In this document: positions 8,664-18,292 of the stretch, piece by piece
How the letters are laid out: every line of letters starts with the position of its first letter
How positions within the stretch are numbered: the stretch's first letter is position 1
Assembly: GCA_001644455.1 (NCBI GenBank)
Contig: LSTF01000080.1
Location: forward strand, 1-57,114
DNA: 57,114 nt
Reading direction: 5' to 3'
DNA from: Betaproteobacteria bacterium SCGC AG-212-J23
GTDB taxonomy: Bacteria > Pseudomonadota > Gammaproteobacteria > Burkholderiales > SG8-39
The notes under the pieces: model-generated
Seen by the model: the letters and a program-made list of their open reading frames with translations, nothing else
What the model was told of the DNA's origin: nothing
Databases searched by the model: none
Position numbers and translations under genes: made by a program

Positions 8664-11195
8664 TCAGAGCTCGATGTCGACACTGCCGCTCGTGGCGGCT
8701 GCAGCCGGCGCGGCGGAGAGCGCGGCGCGCAACGCGCCGGCGAACTCCTCGCCGGTCTGGAAACGCTCCTCCGCCTTCTTCGCCAGCGCACGGCCGAGGA
8801 AAGCGACCAGGCCCGGCGGCACGCCGGCGTTCACGGTGCGAATGTCCGCCGGCGCTTCGTTGGCGATGCGGAACATGAGTTGCGCCATCGAATCGCCGTC
8901 GAACGGCAGCTGGCCGCAGAGCAGCTGGTAGCACGTGATGCCGAGCGAGAAGAGGTCCGAACGCCCGTCGACGCGGCTGCCGCTGAGCTGTTCAGGGGAC
9001 ATGTACGACGGCGTGCCGAGCACCATGCCGGTCTTGGTCTTGGAACTGGCGGTGAGGCGGGCGATGCCGAAATCGGTGAGCTTCAGGGTATCGCTTTCCG
9101 GGTTGTACATCATGTTGGCCGGTTTGACGTCGCGGTGCACGACGCCCTCGCGATGCGCGTAGCCCAGCCCGTCCGCGGCGCGTGCCACGAGCGACACCAC
9201 TTTTTCCGGCGGCAGCAGGTGTCCCTTCTTCGTGAACGGTACCAGGTCGCCGCCTTTCAGCAACTCCATGGCAATGTAGCAATAGTCATGCTCCTCGCCG
9301 GCATCGTAAATGGTGACGATGTTCGGGTGGGCGAGCTTGCCGGCGGTCTCGGCTTCGCGGAAGAAGCGCTCCTTCACGCCGGCGATCTCGTCGGCCTCGA
9401 ATTCCTGCGTCAGCGCCAGCGTCTTGATCGCCACCTCGCGACCGATCTTCGGGTCCTTGCCGAGGTAGACGACGCCCATCGCGCCCTTGCCCAGCTCCTT
9501 CTCCACCTGGAAGCGGCCGAACTTCGGCTTCTCGCCGACGTTGAGCTGCAGCGTGCCGCCCGGGTGCGATCCGCCGCCGAGGATCACGGTCTCGGAGAGC
9601 TGCTTGGCGCGGGAGCTCTTCTCCGCTACGTCGCGGAACTTGGCGTTGAACGCGTGGATATGACGGAACACCGCCTCGGCCTTGTTGAACTGGCGCTTGC
9701 GCTCGAAGTCGAGGCCCAGGTTGTAGAGATTGTCCGCCACCGCCTCCGACATCGGCACCTGGCGGAACTTGTCCCAGGCGAGGTCGAGCTGGCCCTGGCC
9801 CTGGTAGGCGAGGCCGAGCATGCGGTTCGACTCCGCCGAGCTTTCGTCGGATTTCACCTTTGCGCGCTCGGTGACGATGAAGCGCTTGCTGACCAGCGCG
9901 AGGTGGCCGACGAGCAGCAGCGTGCAGGCGCCCATCAGCTGCAGCCACACGCCCTGCACGCTCATCAGAGCGACGTGAGCCACGATCAGCGCGGCGACGC
10001 CGAACGCGGTGATGCTCGCCGCCAGCGAGGCATTGAGCCGTGGCAGCATGACCACCAGGTAAGCGATGACCAGCAGGAAGACGCCGAGCTCGACGCCGGG
10101 CGCCCAACTCGGCACGACGAAGAAATGCTCCTGCAGGATCGACGAGACCGAGTGCGCGAGGCTGAGTACCGGCGGCGTCGCCGCCGACACCGGGGTGACG
10201 AACGTGCCGGCGACGCCGGAGGCGGTGGCGCCGATGAGCACGATCTTGCCCGCGTACTTCGCCGCCGGAATCTTGCCGCTGTACACGTCGAAGAAGGAGT
10301 CGACCGGGAAGGCGGGCCGGCCGTCGCGGTCCTTGTAGAAATAGGTCTGCATCTCGAGCAGCGACTCGGAGCGGATGTTCAGCTTGCCGAGCGAAATGCC
10401 CTCGCCCGGCTGCACCTTGATGTCGCTGGGGCCGAGGTTGCGCGCTTTGGCGGCGATCATCAGCGACAGCGACGGGAAAAGCTGGTCGTAGTACTGCAGC
10501 GCCAGCGCCTCGGTGCGCACCGTGCCGTCGACGTCGAGCGGGTTGGTGAGGTGACCGATGGCGAAAGCGGCCTTGCCCAGCGGCTCGATCGGCGCCTCGA
10601 TCGCGATCGCCTGCCGCGCGACCGCGGCGCTGACCCCGCCCGGCACCGCATTGCGCGCGACGTACTCCGGCAGCGGCTTCTCCGGCTTGCCGACCGCCGC
10701 GCCGAGCTTGAAGTTCATCGGGATCACGACCTTGCCCGACTTCGCGTACGCGTCGGCAAGCTTGCGGTCGGTGTTCAGGTCCTGCTCCGCTTCCTTGAGC
10801 GTTGCGAGGATGGGGCTGTCCGGAGCTGCCGGATCCGCGGGCGGCGGCACGAGCGCCATGAGCTTGTTGATGTACCCATAGCCGCGATCGACCTGTGGCT
10901 CGGAAAGCAGCACGGTGCTGCCGATGACCTTCGGATTGGCGGCGGCGAGCTGTTCGGTCAGCTTCGCGAGTACGTCGCGCTGCCAGGGCCAGCGGCCGAT
11001 GTTGGCGATCGATGCGTCGTCGATGGCGATGACGATGATGTCGGCGTCGGGAACGCGATTGGAAGCCTGCACGCCGAGGTCGTAAGCCTTGCGCTCCAGC
11101 CCCGCCACGAGATCCGTAGCGCGGTTGAAGAAGACGAAGGCAACGACGACCGCAAGGCCGAGGAACCAGTCGGTCTTCCAGAAGCCGGATTTCAT
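8664..11195 (-). CDS. CHASE2-sensor Ser/Thr protein kinase (Pkn/Hanks type)
   Basis: 843 aa; CHASE2 (ANIGRWPWQRDV), TM helices, kinase domain LGKGAMGVVYLGKD...VAIKTL...VHRDVKPANMMYN...LTDFGIARL...GTPSYMSPEQ. Confidence 0.94.
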   Translation of the reverse strand: MKSGFWKTDWFLGLAVVVAFVFFNRATDLVAGLERKAYDLGVQASNRVPDADIIVIAIDDASIANIGRWPWQRDVLAKLTEQLAAANPKVIGSTVLLSEPQVDRGYGYINKLMALVPPPADPAAPDSPILATLKEAEQDLNTDRKLADAYAKSGKVVIPMNFKLGAAVGKPEKPLPEYVARNAVPGGVSAAVARQAIAIEAPIEPLGKAAFAIGHLTNPLDVDGTVRTEALALQYYDQLFPSLSLMIAAKARNLGPSDIKVQPGEGISLGKLNIRSESLLEMQTYFYKDRDGRPAFPVDSFFDVYSGKIPAAKYAGKIVLIGATASGVAGTFVTPVSAATPPVLSLAHSVSSILQEHFFVVPSWAPGVELGVFLLVIAYLVVMLPRLNASLAASITAFGVAALIVAHVALMSVQGVWLQLMGACTLLLVGHLALVSKRFIVTERAKVKSDESSAESNRMLGLAYQGQGQLDLAWDKFRQVPMSEAVADNLYNLGLDFERKRQFNKAEAVFRHIHAFNAKFRDVAEKSSRAKQLSETVILGGGSHPGGTLQLNVGEKPKFGRFQVEKELGKGAMGVVYLGKDPKIGREVAIKTLALTQEFEADEIAGVKERFFREAETAGKLAHPNIVTIYDAGEEHDYCYIAMELLKGGDLVPFTKKGHLLPPEKVVSLVARAADGLGYAHREGVVHRDVKPANMMYNPESDTLKLTDFGIARLTASSKTKTGMVLGTPSYMSPEQLSGSRVDGRSDLFSLGITCYQLLCGQLPFDGDSMAQLMFRIANEAPADIRTVNAGVPPGLVAFLGRALAKKAEERFQTGEEFAGALRAALSAAPAAAATSGSVDIEL

Positions 11196-11291
11196 GCGCC
11201 GCGTGTATCCCCGTGTCCCGTGCCGAAAAAGCGGCGCCGGACAATCCCCCTCAAAACAGCAGGCTGAGGCGCATTGTTGCAGTCAAACATC

Positions 11292-11316
11292 AGCCGCGTC
11301 AAATGTTTACGCGGCT
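11292..11316 (-). terminator. Possible hairpin terminator downstream of the oxc-frc-formyltransferase operon
   Basis: 8-bp inverted repeat AGCCGCGT-N9-ACGCGGCT just past the stop at 11325; U-tract on the minus strand is poor. Confidence 0.35.
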
Positions 11317-11324
11317 TTTGGGCT

Positions 11325-12257
11325 TCAGCTGCCGACCAGCGCTCCGGGCTTGATCTGGCCAGCGGCGAGAAGCTCGCCGACTGCGACTTTTTTGCCATCG
11401 CCGAGCTTGGCGCGCAGCACTTCGATGCGCCCGCCTTGGGCCGTGACCTGAAAGGACTTTTCCGTCACTTCAACAACTTCGCCGATCTTGCCCTTGACCG
11501 CGCCGAAGGTGCGCACCGGGTGCTTGCGGGCGTCGAAGACTTGTAATTCCTTCCCTTCCAGGGTCGTCCAGGCGCCGGGTGCCGGATTGCAGCCGCGGAT
11601 CAGGTTGTAGACGAAATCCACATGGTTCGACCAGTTGATCTTCGCCTCGGCCTTGCGGCACCAGCCTTCGTAGGTCGCCCGCGACTCGTCCTGCACCACT
11701 TCTTTATGTTTATTGGCAACCACCAGGTCAGCCGCTTCCAGCATCGCCTTGACCCCCATCGGGAACAGGCGGTCGAAGTAGACGGTGCCAAGAGTGTCGT
11801 CCAGGCTGATCTCGGTTTCCTTCTGCAGCACCACAGGGCCTTCGTCGAGGCCGTCGTTGGGGCGGAAGATCGTCAGGCCGGTCTTGCGGTCGCCTCGGAT
11901 GATCGGCCAGTTGATCGACGACGGCCCGCGATAGAGCGGCAGCAGCGACGGGTGGTACTGGATCGTGCCCTTCTTCGGGATCGTGACGAAGTCCTGGGGC
12001 GCGAACTGCAGCACGAACGCCATGATGCCGATATCGACGTTCAGATCCTTCAGCGCCTTCTTGGCGTCGTCGCTCTTCAGGGAGGCGAATTGGAAGACCT
12101 GGACGCCTTTTTCCTGGGCCGCGACCTTCAGTGCGTCGGGCCGCGCGCCCGGCTTCTCCGGCGCGCAGAACACGCCCGCCACTTCGTCCTTGCGCGCGAG
12201 AAACGCCTCGAGGACGGCCTTGCCGAAATCCTGCTGACCGACGATGGCGATTTTCAT
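11325..12257 (-). CDS. Formyltransferase-family protein, closest by eye to the hydrolase domain of 10-formyl-THF dehydrogenase; likely not a housekeeping Fmt
   Basis: 310 aa from ATG 12257 (MKIAIVGQQDFGKAVLEAF); GTIQYHPSLLPLYRGPSSINWPIIRGDRKTGLTIFRPNDGLDEGPVVLQKE; Fmt_C-like C-terminus; TGATG overlap with frc. Confidence 0.8.
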   Translation of the reverse strand: MKIAIVGQQDFGKAVLEAFLARKDEVAGVFCAPEKPGARPDALKVAAQEKGVQVFQFASLKSDDAKKALKDLNVDIGIMAFVLQFAPQDFVTIPKKGTIQYHPSLLPLYRGPSSINWPIIRGDRKTGLTIFRPNDGLDEGPVVLQKETEISLDDTLGTVYFDRLFPMGVKAMLEAADLVVANKHKEVVQDESRATYEGWCRKAEAKINWSNHVDFVYNLIRGCNPAPGAWTTLEGKELQVFDARKHPVRTFGAVKGKIGEVVEVTEKSFQVTAQGGRIEVLRAKLGDGKKVAVGELLAAGQIKPGALVGS

Positions 12258-13528
12258 CAGGCGGCTTTCTTCGGCGGGGTGCTGAACGCCCCGGCGCTCT
12301 TCAGAGAGGAAATTTTTTCTCTTGGATAACCCAAAACCTTTTCCAGGATCTCGTCGGTGTGCTCGCCGAGCGTCGGCGAGCGCTCGATCTTCGCGGGAGA
12401 GGCGGAGAGCTTGATCGGCATGCCGACGTTCCACCACTTGCCGCGCTGCGGATGGTCGAGCTCGACCCACATGTCGCGGCCGCGCACATGCTCGTCGGTG
12501 GCGAGATCCTCGGTGCTCATGATCGGGCCGCAGGGCACGTCGAGCGGGTTGAGGATCGCCATCAGCTCGCGCTTGGTGTACTTCTCGGCGAACTTGTTGA
12601 TCAGCGTCCACATCAGGTTCTGGTTCTTGCGGCGCTCGCCGATCTTGGAGAAGCGCGGATCGGTCGCCATGTCCGGCATGCCGACGTCGGGGCCGATCCT
12701 CTTGGCGAGGTCTTCCCAGACCGCCTCCTGCACCACGACGTAGAGCCAGTCGTTGGCGCCGTGCGGCTTGCAGTGGATGGCGTTGCCGAGCTGGCCGCCG
12801 CCGGAGTCATTCCCCGCGCGCGGCACGTCGCCCATTCCCTTGTAGGTCGGCACCGAGAACTCGGAAAGCTCGCCGCGCGTCAGGCGCTGGTGGTCGCGGA
12901 ACTTGACGCGGCACAGGTTCATCACGCCGTCCATCATCGCCACCTCGACGTACTGGCCCTGCCCCGTGTGCTCGGCCTGGCGCAGCGCGCCGAGCAGGCC
13001 GATGGCGAGGTGCAGGCCGGTGCCCGAGTCGCCGATCTGGGCGCCGGTCACGAAAGGCGCACCATCAGGCACGCCCGTCGTGCTCATCGCGCCGCCCATG
13101 GCCTGCGCCACGTTCTCGTAGGCCTTGAAGTCGGAGTACGGGCCGCTCGAGCCGAAACCCTTGATCGAGCCCATCACGATCTTCGGGTTCAGCTCGTGGA
13201 TCTTCTCCCAGGTGAAGCCGAAGCGGTCGAGCACGCCCGGGCCGAAGTTCTCCATGATGATGTGGCACTTCTTCAGCAGGTCGACGAACACCTGCTTGCC
13301 CTCATTGGTCTTCATGTTCACGGTGATCGACCGCTTGTTGCAGTTGAGCATCGTGAAATAGAGCGAGTCCGCATTCGGCACGTCGCGCAGCTGGCCGCGC
13401 GTCGCATCGCCCTGCGGGTTCTCGAACTTGATCACGTCCGCGCCCATCCAGGCGAGGAGCTGAGAGCAGGTCGGGCCCGCCTGCACGTGCGTCATGTCGA
13501 GGATGCGTACGCCTTTGAGAGCTTCCAT
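12257..13528 (-). CDS. frc: Formyl-CoA:oxalate CoA-transferase (CoA-transferase family III)
   Basis: 423 aa from ATG 13528 (MEALKGVRILDMTHVQAGPTCSQLLAWMGADVIKFENPQGDATR); adjacent to oxc. Confidence 0.93.
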   Translation of the reverse strand: MEALKGVRILDMTHVQAGPTCSQLLAWMGADVIKFENPQGDATRGQLRDVPNADSLYFTMLNCNKRSITVNMKTNEGKQVFVDLLKKCHIIMENFGPGVLDRFGFTWEKIHELNPKIVMGSIKGFGSSGPYSDFKAYENVAQAMGGAMSTTGVPDGAPFVTGAQIGDSGTGLHLAIGLLGALRQAEHTGQGQYVEVAMMDGVMNLCRVKFRDHQRLTRGELSEFSVPTYKGMGDVPRAGNDSGGGQLGNAIHCKPHGANDWLYVVVQEAVWEDLAKRIGPDVGMPDMATDPRFSKIGERRKNQNLMWTLINKFAEKYTKRELMAILNPLDVPCGPIMSTEDLATDEHVRGRDMWVELDHPQRGKWWNVGMPIKLSASPAKIERSPTLGEHTDEILEKVLGYPREKISSLKSAGAFSTPPKKAA

Positions 13529-13530
13529 GG

Positions 13531-15270
13531 CTATTTCTTCTTTGCCGCGGAGGGGTTGAGGCTGGTGATGCGGCCGCTTTCCGTTCCGGCCGTTTCGTCG
13601 ATGACGGCGTTGATCAGCGTCGGCTTCTTCGAGCGGATTGCCTCCTCCATCGCCTTGCGCAGCTCGGCCGGCGTAGTGGCGTTCACGCCGACGCCGCCGA
13701 AGGCCTCCATCAGCTTGTCGTAGCGCGCGCCCTTGACGAACACGGTCGGCGCCGGATCGCGCCCGGTCGGGTCCTTGTCCGTGCCCTTGTAGACGCCGTT
13801 GTTGTTCATGATCACGATGCACACCGGCAGGTCATAGCGGCAGATGGTCTCGACTTCCATGCCGGAAAAGCCGAACGCGCTGTCCCCCTCGATCGCAATC
13901 ACCGGCTGCCTGGTCACCACCGCGGCGGCGACGCAATAGCCCATGCCGACGCCCATGATGCCCCAAGTGCCGACGTCGATTCGCTTGCGCGGCTTGTACA
14001 TGTCGACGATCGAGCGCGTGAAGTCGAGAGCGTTGGCGCCCTCGTTGACCAGCATCGCGTCCGGGTTGGCCTTGACGATGTCGCGCACCACGTTGAGCGC
14101 GCTGTGGAAATTCATCGGCGACGGATTCTTCGCCAGCGTCTCCCCCATCTTGGCGACGTTGGTGGTCTTCTTCTCGTTGATCGCGTTCAGCCATTCCGCA
14201 GGCGGCTTGGGCAAATTCCCAAGGTTGGAAAGCAGCGCGCTGACGCATGACCCGATATCGCCCACCACCGGCGCGTCGATGCGCACGTTGCTGTCGGCCT
14301 CCTGCGGCGAGATGTCGATCTGGATGAACTTCTGGCCGCCCCAGTCCTTGTGGCCCTTGCCGCCCCAGGTCTTGCCCTTGCCGTGCGAGAGCAGCCAGTT
14401 GAGGCGCGCGCCGATCAGCATTACCACGTCGGCGCCTGGAAGCACGAACGAGCGCGCCGCGGACGCACACAACTCGTGCGTATCGGGCAGCAGGCCCTTC
14501 GCCATCGACATCGGCAAATAGGGGATTCCCGTCTTCTCGACGAGATCTTTTATTTGAGCGTCCGCTTGCGCATACGCGGCGCCCTTGCCGAGGACGATCA
14601 GCGGCTTCTTGGCGGAACGCAGCAGGTCGAGCGCGCGCTTGATCGACTCCGGCGCGGGAATCTGCTTCGGCGCCGCGTCCACGACTTTGATCAGGGAATT
14701 CTTGCCGGCAGCGGCATCGATCGACTGCGCGAAGAGCTTCGCCGGCAGGTCGAGATACACGCCGCCCGGACGGCCCGACACGGCGGCGCGGATCGCGCGC
14801 GCGATGCCGACGCCGATATCGTCGGCATGCAATACGCGGAAGGCCGCTTTCGCCACGGGTTTTGCAATGGCGAGCTGGTCCATCTCCTCGTAGTCGCCCT
14901 GCTGCAGGTCGACGATCTCCCGCTCGCTCGAGCCGCTGATCAGGATCATCGGGAAGCAGTTGACCGTCGCATGTGCCAGCGCATTCAGGCCGTTCAGGAA
15001 GCCGGGCGCCGAGACGGTGAGGCAGATACCGGGCTTCTGCGTGAGAAAGCCGGCGATCGAAGCGGCGTAGCCCGCATTCTGCTCGTGGCGGAAGGACAGC
15101 ACTCGCAACCCCGCCGCCTGCGCGCGGCGCGTCAGGTCGGTGATGGGAATGCCGGGCAGGCCGTAGATCGTGTCGAGCCCGTTGAGCTTGAGGGCATCGA
15201 TCACGAGCTGAAAACCGTCGACCGTCTGCGCTTCCGATTGTGTGGCGACTTGGGGTTCCACCGTACCCAT
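13531..15270 (-). CDS. oxc: Oxalyl-CoA decarboxylase (TPP enzyme)
   Basis: 579 aa; TPP-binding region [73 protein letters not shown] upstream of ATG 15270. Confidence 0.94.
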   Translation of the reverse strand: MGTVEPQVATQSEAQTVDGFQLVIDALKLNGLDTIYGLPGIPITDLTRRAQAAGLRVLSFRHEQNAGYAASIAGFLTQKPGICLTVSAPGFLNGLNALAHATVNCFPMILISGSSEREIVDLQQGDYEEMDQLAIAKPVAKAAFRVLHADDIGVGIARAIRAAVSGRPGGVYLDLPAKLFAQSIDAAAGKNSLIKVVDAAPKQIPAPESIKRALDLLRSAKKPLIVLGKGAAYAQADAQIKDLVEKTGIPYLPMSMAKGLLPDTHELCASAARSFVLPGADVVMLIGARLNWLLSHGKGKTWGGKGHKDWGGQKFIQIDISPQEADSNVRIDAPVVGDIGSCVSALLSNLGNLPKPPAEWLNAINEKKTTNVAKMGETLAKNPSPMNFHSALNVVRDIVKANPDAMLVNEGANALDFTRSIVDMYKPRKRIDVGTWGIMGVGMGYCVAAAVVTRQPVIAIEGDSAFGFSGMEVETICRYDLPVCIVIMNNNGVYKGTDKDPTGRDPAPTVFVKGARYDKLMEAFGGVGVNATTPAELRKAMEEAIRSKKPTLINAVIDETAGTESGRITSLNPSAAKKK

Positions 15271-15323
15271 GGGCTAGCCTCCTTGCGGGACCGCTATGGT
15301 ATGAAGCCGCCCCCCGGGGCGGC

Positions 15324-15339
15324 CTTGACTGAGGTCAAG
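15324..15339. promoter_or_regulatory. Crp/Fnr-type palindrome (site 1), oxc / crp-fnr divergent region
   Basis: CTTGACTGAGGTCAAG; minus -10-like TACCAT (15300-15295), plus -10-like TAAAAT (15344-15349). Confidence 0.8.
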
Positions 15340-15362
15340 GGTCTAAAATCCAAGCGTTTTTC

Positions 15363-15968
15363 ATGACTTCACTCGCCAGCCACCCACAGCGCAACAGCCT
15401 GCGCCTGCAGCTCAAGCAGAACGACATGCTGCGGCGGATAACCGCCGCCCAGTGGTCGGAGCTGGAGCCGTTGCTCACCGTCGCCGACTATCGCAAGGGC
15501 GACCCGCTGGTGCGCCAGGGCGACGAGCAGATGCAGCAGTTCTTCATCCTCGACGGCATGGTGAAGCGCGTGGTCTCCAATCCCGAAGGCCGCGAGATGA
15601 TCCTGCGCTTCGCCGCGGAAACCGAGATGGATACCTCGTACGCCGCCTGGCGGCTGCGCACGCCGGTGCCCTACTCGATCGCCGCCGTCACCAAGGTGCG
15701 TACCGCGGAACTACCCATGCCCGCGTGGGCAGAGTTCATCGAGAAGCACGCCGAGATCAAGCTGCGCTTCGAGTACGAGGTGATGAAGCTGATGTCGGAG
15801 GTGATGGCGCACACCATCACGCTGCACCTGCTCGACGCGCCCGGGCGCGTGCTTCGCTTCGAGCGCAAGCACCCCGAGCTCGTCGGCCGCATCCCGAAGA
15901 AGGAGCTCGCGGCCTACCTCAACCTCACCCCGGAGACCCTTTCGCGGCTGAAGCAGCGGCTGCGCTGA
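15363..15968 (+). CDS. Crp/Fnr-family transcriptional regulator, cysteine-free
   Basis: 201 aa; cNMP-binding-like jelly roll (RKGDPLVRQGDEQMQQFFILDGMVKRVV) and C-terminal HTH with ETLSRL recognition helix; no Cys residues in translation. Confidence 0.92.
   Translation: MTSLASHPQRNSLRLQLKQNDMLRRITAAQWSELEPLLTVADYRKGDPLVRQGDEQMQQFFILDGMVKRVVSNPEGREMILRFAAETEMDTSYAAWRLRTPVPYSIAAVTKVRTAELPMPAWAEFIEKHAEIKLRFEYEVMKLMSEVMAHTITLHLLDAPGRVLRFERKHPELVGRIPKKELAAYLNLTPETLSRLKQRLR
15922..15968 (+). repeat. Crp/fnr 3'-end repeat, copy A (functional gene end)
   Basis: acctcaccccggagaccctttcgcggctgaagcagcggctgcgctga, matched by copy B at 18293-18340. Confidence 0.85.
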
Positions 15969-15971
15969 GAA

Positions 15972-17855
15972 ATGCAGATAAGCATCGAAATATATGCCCT
16001 CGCCGCAGCGGCGCTCGGGCTGCTGGCGGCGGCAGCGCTGCTCGCGCGTCGGCTGCCGGCCCGTCTGCGCGCCGTGCTGGTGGTTGGCGCGGCCGCGATC
16101 ATCGTCGTGCTCGTCGCGCGGACCCAGCTTCGGTCCGATCTCGATCGCCTGCAGGAGCTGCGCGCAGACCACCCCCTGCAGCGCGCCGAGGACGGCTACG
16201 CCAGCTCGTCGGAGTGCCGCGCCTGTCATACGCAGCAGTTCGAGTCCTGGCGCGCGTCGTTTCACCGCACCATGACGCAGCGCCCGTCGGTAACCTCCGT
16301 GAAGGCGGAGTTCGCGGGTTCGTTGTCGCTCGACGGGAACCGCTTCACTCTGAGTCGCGACGGCGACCGCTATCTCGTCGACATGCCGCGACCGGCCTGG
16401 TGGAATGGTGCGGCGCCCGGCGGCCGGGTCCAGCGCCCGGTCGAGCTCGTCACCGGCTCCCATAACTACCAGGTCTACTGGCTTTCGAGCGGCAATTCCG
16501 CGTTCCTGGCGCAGCTGCCGTTCGTCTGGCTGGTTCATGAAGGACGCTGGGCGCCACGGCGCTCGGTGTTCATCGCTCCGCCGGGCGAGCTTGGCAGTGA
16601 CGAATACTCGCGCTGGAATGCCGTCTGCATCCGCTGCCATACGACCGACGGGCATCCGAATCTCGACCTGAAGCCGCCCGAGGTGGCGCGCAGCACGGCG
16701 AGCGAGTTCGGCATCGCCTGCGAGGCCTGCCACGGGCCGGGCGCCGCACACGCGGGCGCCATGCGCAATCCGCTGCGACGCTACGCCGCACACCTCGGAA
16801 TGCGGGGCGAGAGCGGCATGACCAATCCGCGCAAGCTCACGAGCGAGCGCGCCAGCCAGATCTGCGCGCAATGCCACAGCGTCAATGTACCGACCAACGA
16901 GGAATACGAGCACTATCTGCGATCCGGATTCCGCTATCGACCCGGAGACGATCTGGCCAGAACCCGCCGGATCGTTGCGGAAAACGGCAAGAACCTCGAT
17001 CCGGGCTATTTCTGGCCCGACGGGATGGTGCGCGTCACTGGCCGCGAATTCCACGGGCTCAGGGCTTCGCCCTGTTTCCAAGGCGGCGACTTCAGCTGCC
17101 TGAGCTGCCACGCCCTGCACAAGCCCGACACGGACCCCCGCCCCTTGCACGAATGGCGCAACGCCCAGCTGCGGCATTTCGACGAACGCAACGGCCAGTG
17201 CCTGCAGTGCCACGAGTCGCTGCGCAAGACCGAGGCGCTCGAGGCGCACACGCACCATCGAGCCGATTCGAGCGGCGCTGAGTGCGTCAATTGCCACATG
17301 CCGAACACGGTCTACGGACTCGGCAAAGCCACGCGCAGCCACCAGATCACCAACCCCGATGTCGCGCGCGACATGGCCGCCGGAAGGCCGAACGCCTGCA
17401 ACCTTTGCCACCTCGATCGCACGCTCGATTGGACGGCAAGCAGCATGGCGAGCTGGTACGGGACGCGCCGGCCGACGCTCGACGCGGACCAGCGGAAGAT
17501 CGCCGCAACCCTGCTCTATCTCTATAAGGGCGACGCCGGCCAACGGGCGCTCGCAGTGCACAGTATGGGCTGGGCACCGGCGCGGGCGGTGGCAGGCGAG
17601 GACTGGCTCCTGCCTTACCTACTGGACGCTGTCGGGGACCGCTACGAGGCGATGGGGATCGTTGCCTACCGCGCTCTGCGCCAGTTCCGGGCCGCCAGAC
17701 AATTGACCCCAGATTTCCTCGCTCTACCCCCGGAAGCGCGGCGGGCGGCAGTCGAGAAAGCGATCGGTCCCGTGGCGGGCGGTAAGCTGAGCGAGGCCGA
17801 GCTGCACAGGCTGCGTGCCACCAGGAACGAGCGCCCGATCCTCCTCAAGGAATGA
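15972..17855 (+). CDS. Membrane-anchored octaheme c-type cytochrome
   Basis: 627 aa; N-terminal TM helices; eight CxxCH motifs (CRACH, CIRCH, CEACH, CAQCH, CLSCH, CLQCH, CVNCH, CNLCH). Confidence 0.92.
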   Translation: MQISIEIYALAAAALGLLAAAALLARRLPARLRAVLVVGAAAIIVVLVARTQLRSDLDRLQELRADHPLQRAEDGYASSSECRACHTQQFESWRASFHRTMTQRPSVTSVKAEFAGSLSLDGNRFTLSRDGDRYLVDMPRPAWWNGAAPGGRVQRPVELVTGSHNYQVYWLSSGNSAFLAQLPFVWLVHEGRWAPRRSVFIAPPGELGSDEYSRWNAVCIRCHTTDGHPNLDLKPPEVARSTASEFGIACEACHGPGAAHAGAMRNPLRRYAAHLGMRGESGMTNPRKLTSERASQICAQCHSVNVPTNEEYEHYLRSGFRYRPGDDLARTRRIVAENGKNLDPGYFWPDGMVRVTGREFHGLRASPCFQGGDFSCLSCHALHKPDTDPRPLHEWRNAQLRHFDERNGQCLQCHESLRKTEALEAHTHHRADSSGAECVNCHMPNTVYGLGKATRSHQITNPDVARDMAAGRPNACNLCHLDRTLDWTASSMASWYGTRRPTLDADQRKIAATLLYLYKGDAGQRALAVHSMGWAPARAVAGEDWLLPYLLDAVGDRYEAMGIVAYRALRQFRAARQLTPDFLALPPEARRAAVEKAIGPVAGGKLSEAELHRLRATRNERPILLKE

Positions 17856-18292
17856 CGCGAATGATCGATGCGGAACCCAGGCTGATTCACCGGCACTTGT
17901 CCTTCGGCTGGACGCTCGCCGCTTGCTTTCTGATGCTCGGCCTCGCGCTGGAGATGCTGCATGGATTCAAGATCCAGTGGTACCTGGCGATGGCGAACGA
18001 AACGCGCCGCCTGCTGTGGTCGCTCGCGCACGCGCACGGGGTGCTGCTCGGCTTGCTGAATGTGGTCTATGCGCTCAGCCTGCGCAGCTTTCCAGTACGC
18101 GGCAGCCGGCTCGAGCTCGTCTCCGGCCTGGTCATCGCCGGCTCGATCTGCCTGCCGTCGGGATTCCTGCTCGGGGGCATCGTCGTGCACGGCGGCGACC
18201 CGAATCTCTTCATCGTGCTTTCGCCCATCGGCGGCGCCCTGCTGGCGATCGCCATGCCGATGGTTGCGTACAGCTTCATTCAGCGAAAGTAG
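17852..18292 (+). CDS. Small polytopic membrane protein of unknown function
   Basis: 146 aa; about four hydrophobic segments with several His (LIHRHLS, EMLHGF, LAHAHGVLLG, VVHGGD); ATGA overlap with the cytochrome stop. Confidence 0.8.
   Translation: MTRMIDAEPRLIHRHLSFGWTLAACFLMLGLALEMLHGFKIQWYLAMANETRRLLWSLAHAHGVLLGLLNVVYALSLRSFPVRGSRLELVSGLVIAGSICLPSGFLLGGIVVHGGDPNLFIVLSPIGGALLAIAMPMVAYSFIQRK

Noticed and set aside
12258-12611. N-terminal extensions of ORFs 11325-12611, 12257-13822, 21350-23218, 51665-53092 and 54485-56572
   Set aside because: Extensions are Arg-rich off-frame reads or intergenic DNA; domain starts and RBS positions indicate internal ATGs
15363-15968. Oxygen-sensing FNR with a 4Fe-4S cluster
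   Set aside because: The translated protein contains no cysteine, so a cluster-based oxygen sensor is not supported
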